DNA of 12,720 nucleotides, from NCBI GenBank assembly GCA_021798635.1, contig JAJZGH010000134.1:1-12720 (forward strand), given 5' to 3'. The stretch is from Planctomycetota bacterium (GTDB lineage Bacteria > Planctomycetota > Phycisphaerae > WQYP01). This document shows, piece after piece, positions 1 to 6,144 of the stretch; the first letter of the stretch is position 1; each line of letters begins with the position of its first letter. Both the position numbers and the translations under genes were made by a program. The notes below the pieces were generated by a model. The model saw only the letters and a program-made list of their open reading frames with translations. It did no database searches and had not been told where the DNA came from.

Positions 1-1
1 C

Positions 2-460
2 AGAAATGTTTTCGGCGGCCATGCAGTATTAATAACATCGGCAGCATTTAAGGAGCTTGGCGGATTTCGCGCGACAACACAGGAATCGCAGGAAATTTCA
101 AATTCTGCCGCCTGGTGGGCGTTCTACGCGCGGGCAGCCCTGTCCCCCTTGAGGATGCAGTGTTTGCCGATCCCGGTGCTGTGGGCTTGCGTGGCGGAAC
201 AGCCCGATACGGGAGCGCCGGGGATTGACTATTTATTGGCGGATATTTACCGGGAACAACTGGATCCGAAAATCTCTCTTCTGCCGCTGTTTGCCCGTGG
301 GGTGAAGCTTAAGGCCGATATCGCCCTGCCCCATTGGAAGGGAGATGGGCCTGTGCGTATCGGGTTGTTGCGGGAGATAGCCCAGACAATGAAGGACCTT
401 CGCAGAAAAACCCGGCGAATTCGTTATATCTTCAAGGGAAAAGCGCCGCCTGGGAATTAA
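2..460 (+). CDS. Family-2 glycosyltransferase, C-terminal part (5' end outside window)
   Basis: The frame is open from the first bases of the window to a TAA at 458-460, so about 152 C-terminal residues are present. Near the start is an N-V-F-G-G-H-A stretch, then a hydrophobic segment and E-L-G-G-F-R, which is the usual arrangement around the acceptor side of GT-A family-2 glycosyltransferases. It is followed by W-W-A-F-Y-A-R-A-A and a segment resembling the 'IP-LW' strand that follows the catalytic base in this family. These enzymes transfer a sugar from a nucleotide sugar onto a growing glycan at the cytoplasmic face. The family normally has an acidic Glu-Asp pair just before the W; here that position reads Ser-Ala-Ala (104-112), so activity is doubtful. 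The basic tail (RRKTRRIRY, then GKAPP) resembles a segment inside the large minus-strand RgpF protein. No separate C-terminal domain is visible. The family call is by recognition of the motif order; the donor and acceptor sugars are unknown. Confidence 0.65.
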   Translation, partial: RNVFGGHAVLITSAAFKELGGFRATTQESQEISNSAAWWAFYARAALSPLRMQCLPIPVLWACVAEQPDTGAPGIDYLLADIYREQLDPKISLLPLFARGVKLKADIALPHWKGDGPVRIGLLREIAQTMKDLRRKTRRIRYIFKGKAPPGN

Positions 461-469
461 TTATCCGCC

Positions 470-514
470 TTGTGAACCGGGCCAACGCAATGTATCCTCT
501 TGGTGCATACATTG
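470..514 (+). promoter_or_regulatory. Candidate promoter with inverted-repeat operator of the antitoxin gene
   Basis: A sigma-70-like promoter can be read as TTGTGA (470-475), a 17-base spacer and TATCCT (493-498). An inverted repeat, CAATGTAT (488-495) and ATACATTG (507-514), has 8 perfect base pairs separated by 11 bases and overlaps the -10 element. Ribbon-helix-helix antitoxins commonly bind such palindromes to repress their own promoter. The position just before the antitoxin ribosome-binding site fits autoregulation. The repeat is seen directly; its role is inferred. Confidence 0.5.
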
Positions 515-525
515 GAGGTCGCGCG

Positions 526-759
526 ATGGTGCGAACGCAACTCTATCTGACACGGCAGGAACGCCAGGGTTTGGCTGAGCTGTCACGAGCAACGGGGCGG
601 AACCAAAGTGATTTAATGCGGGAGGCTGTAGATCGCCTGATCGAGCAATTTGGCGCACAGCGGAAGACAATGGTATTGGATCAAGCTGCTGGGATATGGG
701 CAAAACGCAGAGATTTGCCGAACCTTCGCCGCCTGCGTTCCCAATGGGACCGGGGTTGA
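526..759 (+). CDS. Ribbon-helix-helix (CopG/VapB-type) antitoxin
   Basis: The product is 77 residues. I chose the ATG at 526 because a strong Shine-Dalgarno sequence, GGAGG (514-518), lies 7 bases upstream; a longer in-frame reading from 334 would run through the preceding glycosyltransferase gene. The N-terminus VRTQLYLT is the DNA-contacting beta strand of the fold. It is followed by helix 1 (ERQGLAELSRATG), a turn and helix 2 (NQSDLMREAVDRLIEQF). The C-terminal part, ending in GIWAKRRDLPNLRRLRSQWDRG, matches the toxin-binding tails of this antitoxin class, where a 'W...R.DLP....LR..WDR' pattern is common. Such proteins neutralise a PIN-domain ribonuclease toxin and repress their own operon. 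The partner frame begins 4 bases downstream but is broken, so this is probably an orphan antitoxin that could still bind DNA or related toxins elsewhere. Confidence 0.85.
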   Translation: MVRTQLYLTRQERQGLAELSRATGRNQSDLMREAVDRLIEQFGAQRKTMVLDQAAGIWAKRRDLPNLRRLRSQWDRG

Positions 760-763
760 AGCT

Positions 764-850
764 GTGACCGAGCGGATTCTTGTCGATACTGATGTGATGG
801 TTATTCATCCCACGGTGGCGGGGATCAGACCCGCCTATATCAAGAAATAG
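764..850 (+). pseudogene. Truncated VapC-like PIN-domain toxin remnant
   Basis: A GTG at 764 lies 4 bases after the antitoxin stop, the usual toxin position in a VapBC operon. The first residues, TERILVDTDVMV, match the start of PIN-domain toxins, in which a beta strand ends in the first metal-binding aspartate (the D of 'VDTDV'). After about 12 residues the resemblance stops, and the frame closes with TAG at 848-850 after only 28 residues. VapC proteins are normally about 130 residues and need three or four acidic residues spread over the whole chain. The product cannot be a working ribonuclease. The downstream sequence in the other frames does not recover a PIN domain, so this looks like a deletion or replacement rather than a simple frameshift. 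Confidence 0.6.
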
Positions 851-996
851 CGCAACCGTTTCCGTCTACTTTAATCAATGCCTGCCGTGTTCACGAAGAT
901 GGACCCGTAACGTTTCTGATCTCTGCCGCCTGCTTACCAGAGGGGCATAACTTTGCTATAATCCGGTATTATTGGATGGTAATCGGGAAACCTTAA
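793..996 (+). other. Unassigned open frame, possible 3' remnant of a lost gene
   Basis: A frame different from the toxin's is open from the TGA at 790-792 to a TAA at 994-996, giving about 67 residues. There is no convincing start codon with a ribosome-binding site. It includes segments such as RVHEDGPVTFLISAACLPEG and ends in RYYWMVIGKP. I do not recognise a family. The stop overlaps the ATG of the ABC exporter by one base (TAATG), an arrangement typical of coupled genes. That suggests it is the preserved tail of a former upstream partner whose 5' part was replaced by the toxin-antitoxin locus. Against coding, a strong promoter for the exporter lies inside it. Treat it as a candidate gene fragment only. 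Confidence 0.3.
934..962 (+). promoter_or_regulatory. Sigma-70-type promoter of the ABC exporter gene
   Basis: A consensus -10 box TATAAT (957-962) is preceded by TGC (954-956), making an extended -10. TTACCA (934-939) at the optimal 17-base spacing matches four of six -35 positions. Transcription would start near 969, leaving a leader of roughly 25 bases before the ATG at 996. This supports that ATG over the in-frame TTG at 972, which would be almost leaderless. It is the best promoter match I noticed in the window. Confidence 0.6.
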
Positions 997-3179
997 TGAA
1001 ACCATTTTGGCGATTAATGCGGGGCGCTTGGCCCTACCGCTGGCAGATTGTATTTTCGTTTTTGTGTGCCATCGGCGTGAGCTTGTCTTACGCCTCGGGG
1101 GTAGCCACGCTTTATCCCGTCATGAAAATATTCATGGGGGCTGAGGGGGTGCATGGCTGGCGGGATCAGACCATCGCCCAGCAACGCCTGCATATTCAAA
1201 CATTGGGGCTAAACGCCAGCGCCCGCAAGGGAAAACTCGCCATCAGCATTCTTGGCGTTGGTGCCAAGGCCCAGACGCCTTTGCATAGCATTCAAATTGG
1301 CGATCAAATTCGTCGTGTACAAATTGTGTCTCCAACCGGGCAGACAACGGGGTCAGCCGATTCCTGGCTCAAGATGATGTCTCTATTAGCCAACGCCAAG
1401 CCCGGCAGCACCGCGCAATTAACCGTAACCGCCAATGATGGCGCTGTCCCACAAACGCTGGCCGCCACACTTCCGCCACTAACATGGAGTACACGCCTCT
1501 GGGCGTCCGCGGTGGCGGCTATGCCGCATCGCCGAATCTGGAGCCTGTTTTGGGTGATTATAACCTTCATAGGCTTGTGTATTGTGGGCAGCACGTTTCG
1601 GTATTTCCAGACTTTTATTAGCGGTATAGTAGCCAATAAAATCATTATTGATCTGCGGCGCAAGCTTTTTAATCACATTATGGATATGCCGCTATCATAT
1701 ACCGCGAATAAAGGTACGCATGATTTAGTGAGCCGGATAACGATTGATACAGAGTTTATTGTGGGCGGACTGGGAACTGTGCTGGGGAAGGCGATTCTTG
1801 AGCCGACAAAATCTCTGGGAGTGGCCATTCTGGCGATGATGGTGGACTGGCAGATGTTTCTCGTGATGCTGCTGATATTGCCAGCTATGGGCGTGGTGAT
1901 CCGCAAATATGGTAAAAAAATGATGACCATGGGTGGCCTTCAGTTAGAGGGTTGGTCAGCGGTTGTTAACATCAGTAGCGAGTCCTTGAGTTCAATGCGC
2001 GTGATCAAGGCGTATTCAGGAGTCGGCCATGAGCGTCGGCGTTTTGCAGCGGTCAATCGTGACTTGTTTCGACACGTCAGATATTTTCAGCATTATATGT
2101 CTCTTTCTCGCCCGCTGTTTGAAACGCTCTCCATTGTTCTGGTAAGCATTCCGCTAATGTGGGCAGCGGAGTTGACCTTCCACCATGTCATCGGAAGAGA
2201 GCAATTCTTTCTAATGTTGGCCTGCCTGATCGCGATATTTGAACCGCTACGGAAGCTCAATGATCTCAACAGCCGTGTGCAGTTGGCTAATTCGTCGGCC
2301 CGTCGTTGTTTTGAAATTTTAGATATGCCCAAGGAGGAGAATCTATCCCCGGATTTGCCGAAACTCGCGCGACATGGCCAAGCCATAGCGTTTGAGAATA
2401 TTTCCTTTAAATATCCCGGCCATGATCAATGGGTACTTCGTGACATTAATCTTAAGATTGCCAGCGGGCAGGTGGTGGCTGTAGTTGGGAGCAATGGATC
2501 CGGTAAAACCACGCTGCTTTCGCTTTTGCCGCGGCTATATGTTCCCACGGAAGGGCGAATCCTCATTGATGGTGTGGACACTGCCACAGTATCCGTAAAC
2601 TCTCTACGACGGCAAATTGGTCTGGTCACACAGGAAGCCGTGTTATTTTCCGATACCGTTTACAACAACATCGCTTATGGAATGCGCCAGGCCAGCAGCG
2701 AGCAGGTCATGGAAGCCGCGCGGCGGAGCTACGTGGCGGAATTCGTCCGTGACCTGCCCCAGGGCTATCAGACGCAGGTGGGGCAGAGCGGCACCCGCCT
2801 CTCCGGCGGCCAGCGGCAGCGGATCGCCTTGGCCAGGGCCATTTTGCGCGATCCAGCAATTTTGATTTTGGATGAAGCGATGAGTCAGGTGGATTCGGAC
2901 AGCGAAGCGAAAATCGCCTTGGCATTGGAAGACTTCATGCGTGACCGCACCACCTTTATTATTGCACATCGTTTCACCACTGTTATGTCAGCAAACTTGG
3001 TGGTATGCCTTGATAACGGGCAGATAGTAGGCTGCGGCACACACCAGAAATTATTCGAGGACTGCAATCCATACCGGCGGTTGTACGAAACGCAACTGAT
3101 CGGCCACGCCACGGGCTCGCCGGAGTTGCAGACTTATAGCGAGGTTTTGTCCATTGGGCCCGACAACATCGCAAAGTAA
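996..3179 (+). CDS. ABC exporter (MsbA-like half-transporter) with PDZ-like extracytoplasmic insertion
   Basis: The product is 727 residues from the ATG at 996; an in-frame TTG at 972 would add 8 residues. The N-terminal half is an ABC-exporter membrane domain: a first helix at about residues 16-45, a second at about 182-205, and further hydrophobic segments near 270-302 and 375-415. The C-terminal half is a complete nucleotide-binding domain with Walker A GSNGSGKT (498-505), Q-loop Gln546, signature LSGGQ (602-606), Walker B LILDE (623-627) and switch His658. The D-loop reads SQVD instead of the usual SALD. Proteins of this class dimerise and flip lipids or lipid-linked glycans across the inner membrane. 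Ordinary MsbA-like proteins are about 580-600 residues. The extra length is mostly a segment of about 120 residues between helices 1 and 2 that should face the periplasm and looks PDZ-like. The gene has its own promoter and ends at a shared hairpin terminator. The substrate is unknown; a polysaccharide intermediate is a guess from context. Confidence 0.93.
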   Translation: MKPFWRLMRGAWPYRWQIVFSFLCAIGVSLSYASGVATLYPVMKIFMGAEGVHGWRDQTIAQQRLHIQTLGLNASARKGKLAISILGVGAKAQTPLHSIQIGDQIRRVQIVSPTGQTTGSADSWLKMMSLLANAKPGSTAQLTVTANDGAVPQTLAATLPPLTWSTRLWASAVAAMPHRRIWSLFWVIITFIGLCIVGSTFRYFQTFISGIVANKIIIDLRRKLFNHIMDMPLSYTANKGTHDLVSRITIDTEFIVGGLGTVLGKAILEPTKSLGVAILAMMVDWQMFLVMLLILPAMGVVIRKYGKKMMTMGGLQLEGWSAVVNISSESLSSMRVIKAYSGVGHERRRFAAVNRDLFRHVRYFQHYMSLSRPLFETLSIVLVSIPLMWAAELTFHHVIGREQFFLMLACLIAIFEPLRKLNDLNSRVQLANSSARRCFEILDMPKEENLSPDLPKLARHGQAIAFENISFKYPGHDQWVLRDINLKIASGQVVAVVGSNGSGKTTLLSLLPRLYVPTEGRILIDGVDTATVSVNSLRRQIGLVTQEAVLFSDTVYNNIAYGMRQASSEQVMEAARRSYVAEFVRDLPQGYQTQVGQSGTRLSGGQRQRIALARAILRDPAILILDEAMSQVDSDSEAKIALALEDFMRDRTTFIIAHRFTTVMSANLVVCLDNGQIVGCGTHQKLFEDCNPYRRLYETQLIGHATGSPELQTYSEVLSIGPDNIAK

Positions 3180-3228
3180 CACGAATGCTTAAACCGAATA
3201 ATAAATCAAAATAAGGGGATTTTCGGAA

Positions 3229-3259
3229 GATAAAGCCCTTGCTCCGCAAGGGCTTTATC
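3229..3259. terminator. Bidirectional hairpin terminator between convergent genes
   Basis: GATAAAGCCCTTGC (3229-3242) and GCAAGGGCTTTATC (3246-3259) form a perfect 14-base-pair stem with a 3-base loop. It lies between the ABC exporter stop (3179) and the end of the minus-strand operon (3307), whose transcripts meet head-on here. On the plus strand a short ATTTT follows the stem, and on the minus strand a CTTCCGAAAAT segment follows. The U-tracts are short, so the very stable stem probably does most of the work. Confidence 0.85.
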
Positions 3260-3306
3260 ATTTTGGCGGCTAAACTACGGTTCGGGTTCACGCCGGATAG
3301 CACTGT

Positions 3307-4248
3307 TCAATCAGGCGATCGGCTTGTCTCCATCCAGTAGTCGCATGCTTCATCCCAAGCCTGCGCCTCCGACCACTTGTTATAAGACTGCGCAGATGGG
3401 GCTGTATTTACCCGAATTAGAGGTTCGCTGCGCTCAATCTGTGGCGTGCACTGAACTTCAAGGTCCCGGCCAGTGCGTATCCCGAATTCTCGGGCTACCC
3501 GATTGGCAAACGCTCCCTGGCTCTCAACATATCCACTCGGATCCACTCGGCTAACACCGTTCTGGCTTGATAAGGATTCGCAGAACTCGCGGTATGCCAT
3601 TGCCAGAAGCCCCACGTGGATATTGTCACGGATATATTCCGGGGTCTTAACCATTGGTACACGATTTGCCGCCCACTCCCGTGCGAGGTAGGTCGTAAAA
3701 CGAGGTTCTTCCAGCGGCCCGAATGGATTGGGTATAACAAATTTTCCAATTCGCATTCCCAGTCGGTGCGATTCCATGCGGTAAATTTCAAAGGAAAAAT
3801 GTTTCGAGAGCCCATAAGGATTAAATGCTCTGTGGTCAATATCCCCAACACCTTCGAATGGCTCAAAAACCGAGCCTGTGATGATCACTTTCTGGCACCC
3901 ATTTTTGACCAACGCGGAAAGAATGTCTCGCGCTGATTGCGTATTTTTTTTTGTGGCCTCGATAGCGTCGAAATCCCAGCTACGGTAGTTATCCATGGTA
4001 GCAGCGTGATGGCAGTACAAATCGAACTTGCTGCTTCGTACCAACTCTAAGAACTCAGTGCTGCCCCCATCCAGATTCCACAATGGTTCCACCTGATTAA
4101 GTATTCGTTCTACCCGGGTACGGCGGATACCCTGGTAGGATTTCCGCTCTCCACGAAATGTGGCAAAAACGTGATGCCCCGCGTGAACCAGTTCTTTTGC
4201 AAACCAGTATCCGGTAAATGAGCTGATTCCGGTTAGAAGAATTCTCAT
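3307..4248 (-). CDS. NAD(P)-dependent SDR reductase/epimerase of nucleotide-sugar synthesis
   Basis: The product is 313 residues, an extended short-chain dehydrogenase/reductase. The N-terminal Rossmann motif is TGISSFTG (residues 6-13), a Ser/Thr-rich variant of TGxxGFxG. The catalytic residues are visible as the Ser in TGSVFEP (Ser126) and the Tyr-x-x-x-Lys pair in PYGLSK (Tyr145, Lys149). A PNPFGPLEEPRF segment follows, as in sugar-nucleotide SDRs. In comparable clusters the enzyme beside an RmlC-like epimerase reduces the 4-keto group to finish the sugar, and I infer that role here. It is the last gene of the minus-strand operon. Its ATG at 4248 lies one base beyond the TAA of the upstream gene, so the two are almost certainly co-transcribed and translationally coupled. 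The hairpin terminator follows. The exact sugar product cannot be read from the sequence, and an epimerase function remains possible. Confidence 0.8.
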   Translation of the reverse strand: MRILLTGISSFTGYWFAKELVHAGHHVFATFRGERKSYQGIRRTRVERILNQVEPLWNLDGGSTEFLELVRSSKFDLYCHHAATMDNYRSWDFDAIEATKKNTQSARDILSALVKNGCQKVIITGSVFEPFEGVGDIDHRAFNPYGLSKHFSFEIYRMESHRLGMRIGKFVIPNPFGPLEEPRFTTYLAREWAANRVPMVKTPEYIRDNIHVGLLAMAYREFCESLSSQNGVSRVDPSGYVESQGAFANRVAREFGIRTGRDLEVQCTPQIERSEPLIRVNTAPSAQSYNKWSEAQAWDEACDYWMETSRSPD

Positions 4249-4249
4249 A

Positions 4250-4801
4250 TTAGTAACCTGAAAGATGGAAATTAGGGTCGAAATCTCGTGCGTTACGATC
4301 CTTTTCGGATATCACGCCTGGGTCGCGAGGCCAATGAATGCCAATTGCAGGATCATTCCAACGCAGCGCCCGCTCGTGCGGCCCCGAATATAACGCTGAC
4401 GCTGGATATAGCACTTCGCTTTCATCGACCAGGGTCATAAAGCCATGGGCGCATCCCTTTGGAACATACAGCATCGTCCGATTTTCGGCGGAGAGCTCAA
4501 CGCCGTGCCATCGGAGAAATGTAGGAGAGGACGCACGCATATCGACCACAACGTCGTAGATGGCACCTCGGATACACCGGACCAATTTAGCCTCGCCGTG
4601 GGGCGCAATTTGGTAATGCAATCCGCGAACCGTGCCAGCGACCCGGCTCATGGATGTGTTGATTTGCGGGAATACCGATTCCATGCCATTTGCGGAAAAA
4701 TCATCAGCATCGAGCATGCGAGCGAAAAATCCCCGTTCATCCGCCCTTAATTCCAGCGAGACAATCAGTGATCCTTCAATAGGCGTTGGAACGTAACGCA
4801 T
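4250..4801 (-). CDS. RmlC-like NDP-4-keto-sugar 3,5-epimerase
   Basis: The product is 183 residues, the usual size for RmlC (dTDP-4-dehydrorhamnose 3,5-epimerase, a cupin). Recognisable family features are DERGFFAR near residue 21, GTVRGLHYQ with the catalytic His62, HGEAKLVRC with Lys72, the DVVVDMR...SPTF strand, YVPKGCAHGF, and LYSG with the likely catalytic Tyr138. The C-terminal DPAIGIHWP and SEKD (Asp168) also match. The family epimerises C3 and C5 next to a 4-keto group. The gene sits between a UDP-glucose dehydrogenase family gene and an SDR reductase. Its ATG overlaps the upstream TGA by one base (TGATG on the minus strand), a sign of coupled translation. No complete rhamnose set (RmlA, B, D) is present, so the substrate is probably not dTDP-4-keto-6-deoxyglucose. 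If the substrate is a 4-keto-pentose, only C3 epimerisation would change stereochemistry, because C5 is a CH2. Confidence 0.88.
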   Translation of the reverse strand: MRYVPTPIEGSLIVSLELRADERGFFARMLDADDFSANGMESVFPQINTSMSRVAGTVRGLHYQIAPHGEAKLVRCIRGAIYDVVVDMRASSPTFLRWHGVELSAENRTMLYVPKGCAHGFMTLVDESEVLYPASALYSGPHERALRWNDPAIGIHWPRDPGVISEKDRNARDFDPNFHLSGY

Positions 4802-6144
4802 CAGGCCATCCTCCGGCCAATGGACAGATAGCGGGCACGGGCCACCGAGTCGGGTGTCAACATACGGCGAGCATCAAAAATGGTTTTTCCTTCTATACGC
4901 GTTGAGTTGATCTCGGCATATTCGGGCCATTGAGTCGCAAGAATAATAATATCGGCGTCCCTAACCCGTTCTCTCCAACTCTCAAGAAACTCCACCTCCG
5001 AGGCGAACGGCCCCATCGCACGCTTGAAATTTTCTGTTGCAATAGGGTCATGAGCCAACACGTGGGAGCCTTTTCCAAGAAGCGACGCAATGATTTTCAG
5101 TGAGGCAGACTCTCGCACATCATCCGTGTCGGGTTTAAATGCCAGTCCCAGCACCAAGGCTGTGCGACCCGCAAGGGAACCAGTATCCTTTTCGATGATA
5201 TTAATAACCTGCTGCGGTTGCGATTCGTTTACCGCCAGCACTGCATTCAGCATTTCCATGGGTAATCCCAGCCGCATACCCTGCGTACGAATCGCCTGTA
5301 CATCTTTGGGAAAGCATGATCCACCAAAGCCACAGCCCGGCACCAAATACGTCAGGATGGGTGGCGTTATTCGACGATTGCTTACGATCGGACTCCATCG
5401 CTTGTCAAGATGCACGCCGCGAGCGACGTCCATTACGTCGATTCCCCCTAAAGCGGCAGCCAGATTAGCAATCTCATTGATGGCGGAAATTTGTACCGCC
5501 AATAAGGCGTTGTTTGAATATTTAATTAACTCTGCGGTGCGGCTGTTGACATGCAACTTTTCGGTCTGCCACGGGGCATACATTGTCTCCAGGCGATGGA
5601 GTGTGTTTTTGTCCTCATGGCCAAAAACGATCCGATCGGGATACATAAAATCTTCAATCGCATTTCCCTCTCGCAGAAATTCAGGGTTCATTCCAAGCCC
5701 AAAATCCCCGTGTTGTTTGCCGGAGGCTTTTTCGATTTCCTTCTTTACAACGGTGTCCGTTGTTCCTGGGACCACCGTACTTTTAACGACGATAGAAATA
5801 TGCCGTTGACTGGTATTGATATAACTGCCAATTTGACGGGCGGCTGTGCGCACTTGTTCCAGGTCTATCTCGCCGTTCGACGAAGGGGTTCCGACCGCAA
5901 TAAGGACGATCTCGGAGGTACCTAAGGCCCCCTCAAGCTCAGTCGTTGCACGGAACCTGCCGGAGGAATGTACTTCTGTGAGAAGCTCGGGGAGGCCTCT
6001 TTCGTAAATAGTCGGATGCCCCGAGTTGAGCCGCTGCACGGTGGAGGAATTTGTGTCGACGCAGCACACATGGTGCCCTTTAGCCGCCAAACAGACCCCC
6101 GATATTAAACCGACATACCCGGTGCCGACGATGGTAATATTCAT
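4801..6144 (-). CDS. ugd: UDP-glucose 6-dehydrogenase family enzyme
   Basis: The product is 447 residues, full length for the bacterial family. The N-terminal NAD-binding motif is GTGYVG (residues 7-12). VGTPS and KSTVVPGT belong to the central dinucleotide-binding fold, followed by NPEFLREG near 153. The catalytic signature is complete: Lys208 in ELIKYSNN and the nucleophilic Cys277 in GCGFGGSCFPKD. The third domain, with GLAFKPDTDDVRESAS, closes the protein. The family oxidises the C6 hydroxyl of NDP-glucose twice with NAD+ to give NDP-glucuronate. The substrate nucleotide is not certain because the operon also encodes a glucose-1-phosphate cytidylyltransferase; UDP-glucose is the default. 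The ATG overlaps the stop of the upstream SDR gene by 4 bases (ATGA), so the two are translationally coupled. Oxidation followed by the UXS-like enzyme upstream would lead to a pentose. Confidence 0.93.
   Translation of the reverse strand: MNITIVGTGYVGLISGVCLAAKGHHVCCVDTNSSTVQRLNSGHPTIYERGLPELLTEVHSSGRFRATTELEGALGTSEIVLIAVGTPSSNGEIDLEQVRTAARQIGSYINTSQRHISIVVKSTVVPGTTDTVVKKEIEKASGKQHGDFGLGMNPEFLREGNAIEDFMYPDRIVFGHEDKNTLHRLETMYAPWQTEKLHVNSRTAELIKYSNNALLAVQISAINEIANLAAALGGIDVMDVARGVHLDKRWSPIVSNRRITPPILTYLVPGCGFGGSCFPKDVQAIRTQGMRLGLPMEMLNAVLAVNESQPQQVINIIEKDTGSLAGRTALVLGLAFKPDTDDVRESASLKIIASLLGKGSHVLAHDPIATENFKRAMGPFASEVEFLESWRERVRDADIIILATQWPEYAEINSTRIEGKTIFDARRMLTPDSVARARYLSIGRRMA

Noticed and set aside
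334..525. Longer N-terminus for the antitoxin frame (start at 334)
   Set aside because: It would overlap the glycosyltransferase gene by over 120 bases; the ATG at 526 has a clear ribosome-binding site and matches the family length.
3260..3306. tRNA-like GGTTCGGGTTC segment after the terminator
   Set aside because: No matching acceptor, D or anticodon arms could be folded around it.
5090..5809. Long plus-strand open frame (239 residues) opposite the dehydrogenase gene
   Set aside because: It is a shadow of a firmly identified gene on the other strand; its composition (Ser, Arg, Thr, Pro rich) is not protein-like.
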